Both the position numbers and the translations under genes were made by a program. Positions 45,013-52,500 of a stretch of 52,500 nt of DNA are shown here, one piece after another. A model generated the notes under the pieces. That model searched no databases. It saw only the letters and a program-made list of their open reading frames with translations, and was not told the DNA's origin. Position 1 is the first letter of the stretch. Each line of letters starts with the position of its first letter. Origin of the DNA: Chromera velia (taxonomy: Eukaryota > Sar > Chromeraceae); NCBI GenBank assembly GCA_018398765.1, contig JAHBMJ010002621.1, positions 12,728 to 65,227 of the forward strand, in the 5' to 3' direction.

Positions 45013-45667
45013 AACAGAGTGGACTTCAAAGTACGACTTAGTGGAATCCAACGTGACTTTTAAATTTACTATATTCTAGCTTCATTATAAAGAAAAACTA
45101 GGTTACTTGAAGCAATCTAAAGTCTTTTAAAGCATTTAAAATCGTTACTCCTGTGCAAATCTGCTCATATGTGCTCAAAAGACTGGTTGATTAGCTAGGG
45201 TGCATGGTGGGAAAAATTATGATCACCGCAGCACATAGAAGTTAGTGAATATTACCTGCAAAGAAATACACAGGCACAACACTAATGGATACGCTCAAAA
45301 GCAACGTTTAGCGCCGCCAATCAACTACAAAGAATTGCTTCTTCTGCAAAAAAAACAGTGCAGGAAGGAGGGCTTTATAGCTAGGCTGGTCAGACCAGAC
45401 AGTAGGCGGTCAGCAGGGGGTCGGAGAAAACAGAGCCTAGCAACAGAGCACAGAGACAACAAAATTCTTTTTACAAAGAACTGATACTACACGGTGCAAA
45501 AGCTTGCAAATCGTTCTGCATATGTCAATGAGAAACTGTAAAAAAGAAGGACAGGTCCGTAGGTAGATCCAGATGTTTAGAGGGAGACCAGTACGGAGTG
45601 TCAAAAATAAGAAAGGACGAATAAGTAAGGAGCACTTGCGTCAAGATAGTACGGACCGCTTTCAAGG
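45013..45667 (+). repeat. Foldback copy 2, left inverted repeat
   Basis: Pairs with 46721-47367; the inner border is at CGCTTTCAAGG, where the right arm turns from the repeat into AAGTGCGGAC. Confidence 0.88.
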
Positions 45668-46720
45668 ACTGACACACATGGAGCAAGTGGAAGACATTCA
45701 AATGCATGAAAGCTGAGCGATTGTTCTGGGTGGAAAAATGTCTGGCAGGACTGAGAGCTGTGCAAAGCTTCAGAAGAGGCGGTCAAAAAATAGAGGCTCC
45801 AGCAGACTCTCCATCGACCCTCTCTCAGTGACCTCCCTTGTATGTTTCTGTCAAGCTCCTAGGAGAACAAAAAAGCTGGATACTAAGCAAATTGCCTGAT
45901 TCATACAAAGCGAGAGAGCGAGCCGCGCTTCCTTAACTGACCTGCAGGTGTCCTTAAGTCTCCATCCACCAACACCTGCAAACATAGAAGGACAGGCATT
46001 CACGCTTTGTGTAGTCAAGGAAACACTTCTGTTTAGCTTATTCTGCACGCACAAGGTCCCCAAGAAAAGACCAAGAGCCTAAGAAGCAGTGGGTCTGGAC
46101 AGGCTGACCTGGGGGTTGACTGCGGGGCTCTCAACACTGTGACTTACAAGGAAAAAGTAAGGAGAGCGATGAGGGCAGCAGTACTTTAACACCTAGATAA
46201 GGCCGGCAGCCCTTCCCCGCTTGAACAAGAGGAGCAGCAGCAAGCAAAAAGACGTTGGAAACAAGATCAAAAGGGCTGGTATCCACTAGACTCACCTGCA
46301 AGCTCCACTTTATGCCGACTAAAGATGTCCCAGCAACACCCGTCTCCTCCAGAGCCCCGAAAGTGCACTCCCGAAAAAAAAGTCAAAACCGAGAAAACGC
46401 TCTGTCACACATCTTCAAAAACTGTTAGAAAACATCTGACAGAGCGCTTTTTGTAGCAACATTTCTGTGGGAAAAGTCCATTTGCTCAGAGGTTCAGGAC
46501 TCTGCAGTTTTGAACCTGTAGACTTTCAAGACGGATAAGAGACTTCAGACCCGATTATTGGCCGACAGAGGCAAAGTCGGCTGCGTGCATCGAAAAGACA
46601 GGGTGCCGCTACCCCCTCTGGCCCCGTGGCGGTGCCTCCCGGACCTACGATTAGCCCATGTCTGGACTTGGCGGCGGGGGGGTTGGACCCCCTTTGCCCA
46701 AGGTTCAGAAGTCCGCACTT

Positions 46721-47367
46721 CCTTGAAAGCGGTCTGTACTACCCTGATCCAAGTGCTCCTTACTTATTCATCCTTTCTCATTTTTGATACTCTGTACTAG
46801 TCTCCCTCTAAACATCTGGATCTACCTACGGACCTGTCCTTCTTTTTCACAGTTTCTCATTGACATACATACACAGAACGATTTGCAAGCTTTTACGCCG
46901 TGTAGTGTGAGTTCTTTGTGAATAGCATTATGTTGTCTCTGTGCTCTGTTCTCTCCGACCCCCTGCTCACCGTCTCCTGTCTAGTCTGACCAGCCTAGCT
47001 GTAAAGCCCTCCTTCCTGCACTGTTTCCCTTGCAGAAAAAGCAATTCTTTGTACTTGATTGGCGGCGCTAAATGTTGCTTTTGAGCGTATCCATTAGTGT
47101 TGTGCCTGTGTATTTCTTTGCAGGTAATATTCACTAACTTCTATGTGCTGCGGTGATCATAATTTTCCCCCACCATGCACCCTAGCTAATCAACCAGTCT
47201 TTTGAGCACATATGAGCAGATTTGCACAGGAGTAACGATTTTAAATGCTTTAAAAGACTTTAGATTGCTTCAAGTAACCTAGTTTTACTTTATAATGAAG
47301 CTAGAATATTATAAATTTAAAAGTCACTTTGGATTCCACTAAGTCCTACTTTGGAGTCCACTCTGTT
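46721..47367 (-). repeat. Foldback copy 2, right inverted repeat
   Basis: Reverse complement of the left arm with scattered substitutions and small indels. Confidence 0.88.
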
Positions 47368-47449
47368 ACTGCTAGAACTCTCTGTGTATCATAAAGTGTC
47401 TGCAGAGTGTCATACCCTAGGTGGGAAGGTTTTTAATGTTATGTTATCA

Positions 47450-47469
47450 TCCCGATCATCGAGGGCACC
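47450..47469 (-). promoter_or_regulatory. Primer-binding site of the second LTR element
   Basis: On the minus strand, GGTGCCCTCGATGATCGG directly follows the ACT end of the LTR, so TGG is formed with the last LTR base. The priming tRNA was not identified. Confidence 0.55.
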
Positions 47470-47846
47470 AGTAAGCGTTTAGACGATCTAGGAGCTTTTG
47501 AGCCGTCGAACTCTATCGATCAGCTTTCTCTACATAACCACATGCCTAGCAAACTCTTTGATCCACCCATAGTCTGCCTACGCATTCATATTGTGGTGCT
47601 TTTTATCTGTTTCTCTTCTACCTATGCAACTCAAAGAGGATCGCGCCGTTTCTCATGGAGACGATCGTGCCTACTTAAAACATGACTGCATGCAGATCAA
47701 TCAATTGCCCAGCCAAGCGCACTGTTGGCATTGTGGCCACTCGCAGCCAACGGCATGATGCGGGTGAGCCACTTGACTCTCACTGTGTACGACATCGTCA
47801 ACACACTACGACGCAACTATATGCCCTGCTTTCATACCAACTCACT
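47470..47846 (-). repeat. 5' LTR of the 41.8-47.8 kb element
   Basis: Partner of 41757-42147. Followed by GAACA at 47847-47851. Confidence 0.82.
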
Positions 47847-47851
47847 GAACA

Positions 47852-48240
47852 GAAAGGTGATTGTCTAACTATTTTGGCAGAAGAGTGTGAACAGATTAGA
47901 AAGGCTTTTCAGGAAGTTGTTGAGACAGGCTGATAGTTGAGAGGGTTAAGTTGAGAAGGAGGACTAACCTTGGCAGCTACAAATTACCTACAACTACGGG
48001 CTCTGCTACAAATACCTGCACTACGGGCCTTTTCTACAACATCGAAGAAAAATGTTGCGACATCAACTTCTTGGTGATGTCATTTTAGTTTGATCTAATA
48101 GTTTTGTGTAGAATTTTAGCAATCACTCAATTTAAATACTTTTTATATATCGTACTAGTAATGCACTAGGGTTTTATTGATATTAATGTACCTATAGAAT
48201 GCAGGCTATGTAGTTTCTATTATAGCTACATGACAGTGAT
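47852..48240. other. Short AT-rich gap
   Basis: AT-rich sequence with CTACAACTACGGGCTCTGCTAC-type near-duplicates around 47980-48030 (ACTACGGGC twice). No gene is seen. Confidence 0.45.
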
Positions 48241-48243
48241 ATC

Positions 48244-48605
48244 TCTAGCTTTCTCAATTTCTCTTTCAACTCTTCCAGCCTCACTTTGTCAAAAGCCCGT
48301 GTGAAGTCAATAAAAGCAATACTGAGCACTTCTATTCAAGCAATAACGAACAGGAAAAGAAAAATTGCATCGCATATGTTTGCCTTTTTCTTGTATACGA
48401 ACTGTCATGGCGTCTGTTTAGCTTCCTTCTCCACCTTCGTTTTCATGATCATATCCCCCCATTTCACATCTGCTACCACCAGGTGCACTCCCCTCCATCC
48501 CCCAAGCAGTGCAAGTGACTTATCCAGTTTTGGAAGAGCCGTCACCGGCAAGTCGTTCCACCCTTTCAGCCACCAGCCGAAACGATATGCAACATTAATT
48601 AACAA
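48244..48605 (-). pseudogene. LINE reverse transcriptase, N-terminal palm/fingers fragment
   Basis: On the minus strand WRGVHLVVADVKWGDMI and KVEKEAKQTP are followed, after a frame change near 48405, by IAFIDFTRAFDKVRLEELKEKL. AFIDFTRAFDKV is the RT motif with the first catalytic Asp (usually A-F-x-D-x-x-x-A-F-D). The family is a LINE. It could be the missing 5' half of an element like the one at 38.6-40.9 kb, but it is 7 kb away and separate. Confidence 0.75.
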
Positions 48606-48979
48606 AACATATAAACAGTCAGATTGTTTTTTTCGTACCTTCCATGCTCTGAGCTTTTCGGCGTATACATATAGATATGCATGCAGATAAGTACATGGAA
48701 CCTTATTAGGGTAATGGACCCCTCGGCGTTCCCGAGCGCTCCCGGGCAGAGCCGGCTTTTAGGCTTCGTGGCACATGCTCGATGTCACGCAAAATAATGA
48801 CAGAAACTCGCACGGAGCTGCGATCGCTTCGACTTAATATATACGTGCTAACATGTGCCCCTCAAGTCACTTGCGTGGAGTCGCCTCAGGGGGCAGCTCA
48901 GCCCTGCCCGGGGGCCCTGAGAAAGCGCGCACTTGCATAAACATACACGGTCGAGACACGCGCGCGCGATCTTATAATC
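48606..48979. other. Gene-free stretch
   Basis: GC-rich words around 48730 and 48890 (GCTCCCGGGCAGAGCC; CCTGCCCGGGGGCCCTG). A CGCGCGCG run lies at 48960-48967. No gene or RNA is recognised. Confidence 0.4.
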
Positions 48980-48981
48980 AT

Positions 48982-49047
48982 TGCCTATCATTACTTGTCA
49001 TTGCCTGTCATTGCCTGTCATTGCCTGTCATTGCCTGTCATCGCCTG
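48982..49047. repeat. 10-bp tandem repeat TGCCTGTCAT
   Basis: About six units of CATTGCCTGT with small changes (TATCATTACTTGTCATTGCC at the start). The surrounding sequence is not repetitive. Confidence 0.88.
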
Positions 49048-49309
49048 ATTCGCTGAATCGCCAGTGCCAGCCGCAACGATGCTGAGGCGTCAGAAACGCC
49101 TTGGTGAAGGCTCCGTCCGTTTTTCCTCTCCATTGATAGCTCAGTCCACACAGGCAGGTAGACTGACTGACCTTTATTCCGTCTCTAATCGGGTATCCGC
49201 GTATTTGTTGTTTCCCTCTCTGGAATAGGCGGGCTCCCACGCTATCGCATATGCTTTCTTTGTCGCTGCTTGCTGCTAAAAAAGAAGCAATGCAGACCAT
49301 ATCGTTGCT

Positions 49310-49510
49310 GTGGTCGCGGCCGTCGTGCTGGCAAGTGCTTGCTTCCATCGCATCATGCACACGGCTCTCATCGGTTCTCTTATCATGGTATACGGGATCC
49401 TCTACACCCTCACTGCCTTGACAACGCTTCTGGCCTTCCTTGTCTCCCAGCTGGCTCAAACGGGACTGGTTATGGGGACTATTGCCTACGCAGCCCTCAC
49501 GTTCATCTAG
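49310..49510 (+). CDS. Hypothetical small hydrophobic frame (doubtful)
   Basis: A 66-residue frame from a GTG, open further upstream, with three hydrophobic stretches (VAAVVLASACF, ALIGSLIMVYGILYTL, LLAFLVSQLAQTGLVMGTIA). It could be a fragment of a membrane protein or exon; there is no ATG in the expected place. The opposite strand has a 186-codon frame without motif. Uncertain. Confidence 0.2.
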   Translation: MVAAVVLASACFHRIMHTALIGSLIMVYGILYTLTALTTLLAFLVSQLAQTGLVMGTIAYAALTFI

Positions 49511-49633
49511 AAAGCAGGGTGGATCTCCATGGAAGTGACACGATCCCGGGGCAGAGCCGGTGCGGGGTGGGCAACACGAACAACACATACCAGGGACTCT
49601 CTCAAAAAGATCAGGTCAATCCGTTGCGGTGGC

Positions 49634-49942
49634 ATGTTTGTCCTGTTTCTTTGTATAGCGCTCGCTGTCTGCGCAAACAGAGCAGTGCCCCCCGGTTCGG
49701 ATACTATACCTTCCTCCCCCTTTCTCGGCCTTAGCCGTGTGTGTGCAGGCAGAACGGTCTCATGTGAGGAAGCAATCCCTCACAAACAGATCTTCAAAGG
49801 GGTGACACCCACAGGCACTCCAGCTTTTAAGACCATTTCCAGTACTATAGGCGCCCATCCCGGTGCCCCGGCCAGCGACCCTCACAAGAAAAAAAGGGGT
49901 TGGAAGCAGGAGAAGGTCCAGCGTCCCAGGTGGGGAAGATAA
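49634..49942 (+). CDS. Hypothetical 102-residue frame with signal-peptide-like start (doubtful)
   Basis: From an ATG the frame begins MFVLFLCIALAVCANRAVPP, which has the hydrophobic core and small residues of a signal peptide, followed by about 80 residues rich in S, T, P and a basic end (HKKKRGWKQEKVQRPRWGR). It holds three further Cys. The frame is open upstream too. No family is recognised; it may be part of the retroelement leader that follows. Confidence 0.2.
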   Translation: MFVLFLCIALAVCANRAVPPGSDTIPSSPFLGLSRVCAGRTVSCEEAIPHKQIFKGVTPTGTPAFKTISSTIGAHPGAPASDPHKKKRGWKQEKVQRPRWGR

Positions 49943-50149
49943 CTGGCGGGTGGGGCCTGTCCCTACAATGGTGGAACGACTGCCCGCTTGGAGGCCCTAG
50001 GGGGGGGGGACGCCGAGCAGGCGGCGACGGCTGCTCCTAAGGTTCACCCCCAACAAACGCGTACAATAGAGAGGGTCGTCCACCAGCGTCAGGGGGGGCC
50101 GGGGCATTTTTTCACAGCTTTTGTTTTCCTTTCCCTCTTTCTCTCTTAG
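49943..50149. other. G-rich stretch before the retroelement frames
   Basis: Contains a G-run at 50000-50009, a TAG-rich patch and a pyrimidine-rich stretch ending TTTCTCTCTTAG at 50139-50150, which looks like an intron acceptor. Confidence 0.3.
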
Positions 50150-50686
50150 GTGCAGCAAGCAGGCCCCCAGGGCCGTCAGCCTCCCCCTCCCAACCTCGAA
50201 GTACGGCACCTATTAGCCCGAATCGGAGGATTTGGGGGGGATATCAACATGGCCGTGCACTCCCTCAAAGGGAACATACCGGCACCACAAAGAGGTGGAG
50301 ATAGCGAAGAGCGTTCACGAGGGGATGGAGAAAGGGAGGCAGAAGAAGATTGGACGCAACCCGATTTGATGGGGGAACCAGAAGAGCAGTCACCTCGGAC
50401 TAGGCCCCCTATCGCTCCCTCTAGCATAGATCCGAGTTCCCGCTTTGCACGTTACCCGCACCCGACGGAGAGATGGTTAAACCCTGTCATGGCAGTGACA
50501 GCGCCACCAACTAGGGAGGCACGCTCTTTAGGCCAGTCGGGGGNGGGGGGGGGGGGGGCAGACGACCAGGGAGAAGAGACGCATACCGAATGCACCGTTG
50601 CCCTTGAACCACCGACTGCTGCGAGACAGCTCAGACGCCACCCCCCAGCAGCTACAGATGACAAGCTCGGCCTTTGCCTCAGCTAG
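50150..50686 (+). pseudogene. Retroelement 5' coding-like segment
   Basis: A 178-codon frame with VRHLLARIGGFGGDINMAV near the start, then acidic and Pro-rich sequence (EREAEEDWTQPD, RTRPPIAPSS). No zinc knuckle is visible. It contains the undetermined base at 50544 in a G-run, so its second half is unreliable. Position suggests a gag-like or leader part of the element whose RT follows. Confidence 0.35.
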
Positions 50687-51227
50687 CGCGTCTTTATCTA
50701 GCAGTTCCGCATCTTTGTCCACCCGGCCTGTCTTCAGACTGGTACAGATTGCACCGAACCCGACGCAAGTGCCAGTCCCAGCGGCCCCGGCGTCAGTCCT
50801 GGCAGCAGCAGCAGCGTCTGCTGCACTGTCAGTGATCCTGAGGCACACAACGTCAGTCGTATCCCGTTTTCTACCTCCCCCCCAGCGGTAGTCGGCAGTG
50901 GAAACGTCCCTCCAAGCCTGGCAGTGCGTAGGTGAGGATGGGGGAGAGCGGTAAACAGCAGTATCGGTCCCCGGGGGGGACTTTTCCTCAGGTAGCAGAT
51001 TCCGTCAGGAGGATTCACAAGACGCTGAGGCGGCGCGTGCGCCTCCAGAAACAGATTCCAACCCAGAGGAGGTAGGCAGCGTGGAGGTGCCACCCTCAGA
51101 AGACCAGGGTATGGGAAGTGGGTGCGGAGATGACAGCGGCCATGGAAAACAGCCCAAAAACCCCCCGTTTTCTATCCAGGCCCAGGGAGATGGGGACAAA
51201 CGGATGGACGGCTAGGGAGGAGCAGCT

Positions 51228-51794
51228 GTGGGGGTGGCTGGGGTTAGATATGCTCACCCCCTCCCTATAGCCACGAACGCACAGAGGGCACAGGACGCCC
51301 GCAGTGACGTAGGTAGCGATGGAGATCCGGAGGACAGGGAAGACGCCTCGGAACGAGCGGTGGGGTGGGAAGGGAAATGGACGTTTTGGGACTCGGTGGA
51401 CTGGACAGTAGAAGCCTGGGACGACCTGGACATTCCCACGGACAGACATATTGATCCCAGGCTACGCCCTGCCCTGGCTGCCGTCATCGAGGAGATCATC
51501 GATCGTCGGGAGGACGAGGACATCATCAAAGCAGGGAGAGCATGGAAAGCCCTAGCATACTTCCCTTCCATCTTTTTCTGCAAGGACCGACGAGGAGGGC
51601 ACGCTTCCTTGTCTGTGCGCCAGTGGCGAATCAAGGCTTTTTGGGAGGGGGACTTTGAGACGCTAGTCCGATCTTTGCACGAGGATGTAGTAAGAATGAG
51701 GGAGAGACAGAAGAAGGGGCAGGAGAGAAGAGGGCGTCGGTCGATGCAGCAGCGCACAGAAGACGACCTGGCCTCTAAGCAGAGACAGGTGTAG
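51228..51794 (+). pseudogene. Retrotransposon polyprotein part upstream of RT
   Basis: The frame has a conserved-looking region: AWKALAYFPSIFFCKDRRGG, WEGDFETLVRSLHEDV and a basic end. After the TAG at 51792-51794 the frame goes on with LIEEGALSKAASRL and FGVAPVTATTF. 'G.LSKAA..L.S.G.AP.T..T...' is the usual segment before the RT in one widespread group of eukaryotic non-LTR elements. So this is the same polyprotein with a stop. Confidence 0.6.
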
Positions 51795-51942
51795 GGGTTA
51801 ATAGAGGAGGGGGCGCTCTCAAAGGCAGCTTCTCGGCTGTAGTCGTTCGGAGTGGCTCCTGTGACTGCCACTACCTTCAGAAAGACAGCGGGTATATTCC
51901 CTCAGAGAGTGCATCCACTTCTTTTGAGAAGCCCTTCCCAGG

Positions 51943-52500
51943 ATGCTAGACAGGGGGACTCGCAGTCCTCGCAGCCCTCTTCTTTTGCTTTTTTGTAAGT
52001 GTGGACCGTCACTGTCACAGAAAAACCTCTTGGAGGCCATTAAGTCAGCGCCGAAAGGCTTGGCACAGGGGGTTACAGGGTGGCGGTATAAGCACCTAGG
52101 CTTTTTCCTCCCCAGAGATGGCTCGGCACAGGCGCAGATTCTACGCATTGCCACATGTTTGGCAAGAGGTGATACCCCGGTGGGTTTCATATCACTGCTG
52201 GCGGGGGGAACGTGCTTTGCTTTAAAGAAGAATGCACGGGGGACGGAGGTGAGACCAATCGTAGTGGGGGATGTTCCACGAAGGTAGGTTATGAGAGCGA
52301 TCCTCTTGAAGTTCGGTCCTCAGTTCGACAGACACCTTAGCCCCCTGCAGTTCGCTGTGCGCAGTAGAGCAGGTACGGAAAAGTTGTTTCAGTGTATGCA
52401 AATGTCCCTGCAGCGTTCTCCTTCATCTACTGTCCTCAATTTAGATGCATCCAATGCCTTCAATGCTTGCGATCGTCAGGTAGTCATAGATGAGCTCCAT
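51943..52500 (+). pseudogene. Reverse transcriptase N-terminal half, runs off the window
   Basis: Shows AIKSAPKGLAQGVTGWRYKHL (as SAPKGLAQG and TGWRYKHL), FALKKNARGTEVRPIVVGDV followed by RR, then after a TAG near 52286 SPLQFAVRSRAGTEKLFQCM and TVLNLDASNAFNACDRQVVIDEL. L-D-A-S-N-A-F-N holds the first catalytic Asp of the RT palm; RPI-x-VGD and Q-F/Y-A are diagnostic of this RT group. The second catalytic box lies outside the window. Confidence 0.78.

Larger units (their letters stand above)
45013..47367. mobile_element. Foldback element, copy 2, with 650-bp inverted repeats
   Basis: Same family as the copy at 12118-13731: AACAGAGTGGACTTC at the left and GAGTCCACTCTGTT at the right. The inverted arms are 45013-45667 and 46721-47367, more than twice as long as in copy 1. 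Between them 45668-46330 matches the inside of copy 1, while 46331-46720 has no partner there. No clean target duplication is seen (GCTG left, ACTG right). It lies in the second LTR element. Confidence 0.88.
41757..47846 (-). mobile_element. LTR retrotransposon without recognisable gag/pol, carrying two nested transposons
   Basis: Direct repeats of 391 and 377 bases at 41757-42147 and 47470-47846 start AGTAAGCG and end CAACTCACT. GAACA at 41752-41756 and 47847-47851 is a 5-bp target duplication exactly at their outer ends. On the minus strand, GGTGCCCTCGATGATCGG follows the right LTR (primer site, TGG with the last LTR base) and a GACGAAAGGGGGG tract precedes the left LTR (polypurine tract). 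So the element is read on the minus strand. Without the two nested elements the inside is only about 1.9 kb and shows no protease, RT or integrase motif, so it is a non-autonomous type or a deletion product. Confidence 0.82.
50150..52500 (+). mobile_element. Non-LTR retrotransposon, plus strand, cut by the window end
   Basis: A run of coding-like but frame-shifted segments in the same orientation: a Pro/Glu-rich part (50150-50686), a conserved N-terminal part of the polyprotein (51228-51794 and on) and the start of the reverse transcriptase (51943 to the edge). Order and composition suit one element. Homopolymer G-runs and an undetermined base (50544) lie inside, so some of the frame breaks may be sequence errors. 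Both real ends are undefined. Confidence 0.6.

Noticed and set aside
1-52500. tRNA, 5S rRNA or U6 genes
   Set aside because: Looked for GGTTCRA-type B boxes and known cores by eye; words such as GTTCAAAACG near 23910 lack a fitting cloverleaf. A tRNA or covariance-model scan would be decisive.

Overview
The window looks like nuclear DNA of a eukaryote. Its three recognisable host genes are cut by many short introns with GT..AG borders and pyrimidine-rich acceptors, introns are full of CT-, GTCT- and CA-type microsatellites, and more than half of the sequence is retroelement and repeat DNA. One gene has the heptad-like helical repeats of the organellar RNA-binding proteins that are abundant in apicomplexans and chromerids. 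That, the near-balanced base composition and the repeat style suggest a chromerid or related alveolate alga (Chromera velia-like). This is an inference, not a proven identity.

Layout. 1-5.2 kb: a plus-strand gene for an OST3/OST6-type subunit of the ER oligosaccharyltransferase, 5' end outside the window. 5.2-8.4 kb: LINE debris, including a 0.5-kb direct duplication with AAT/GAT tails, then an AT-rich gap. 8.37-17.28 kb: a complete but decayed Ty1/copia retrotransposon on the minus strand with two 0.5-kb LTRs and a TTGTT target duplication; its integrase gene is split by a 1.6-kb foldback element with its own 4-bp target duplication. 17.3-23.5 kb: a minus-strand gene of about 16-18 exons for an HPR/OPR-like alpha-helical repeat protein, with an in-frame triplication of an exon/intron unit. 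23.5-28.1 kb: mostly AT-rich DNA with minisatellites. 28.1-32.9 kb: a minus-strand three-exon gene for a tetratricopeptide-repeat protein with a very long disordered C-terminal exon. 33.1-36.4 kb: a 3.6-copy array of a 901-bp satellite just 5' of that gene. 36.4-38.6 kb: microsatellites. 38.6-40.9 kb: a minus-strand LINE. 41.76-47.85 kb: a second LTR element (AGT...ACT ends, GAACA target duplication, minus orientation) without recognisable gag or pol, into which a 1.07-kb terminal-inverted-repeat transposon with 9-bp target duplication and a 2.36-kb foldback element have inserted. 48.2-48.6 kb: LINE reverse-transcriptase fragment. 49-52.5 kb: G/C-rich DNA leading into a plus-strand reverse transcriptase that runs off the right edge.

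The host genes are not an operon and have separate jobs: protein N-glycosylation, probable organellar RNA metabolism, and an unknown TPR scaffold. The main story of the window is nested transposition and tandem duplication, including a possible case of intron multiplication inside a coding region. Exon chains were built by hand from splice borders, reading phase and protein pattern; no search could be run.
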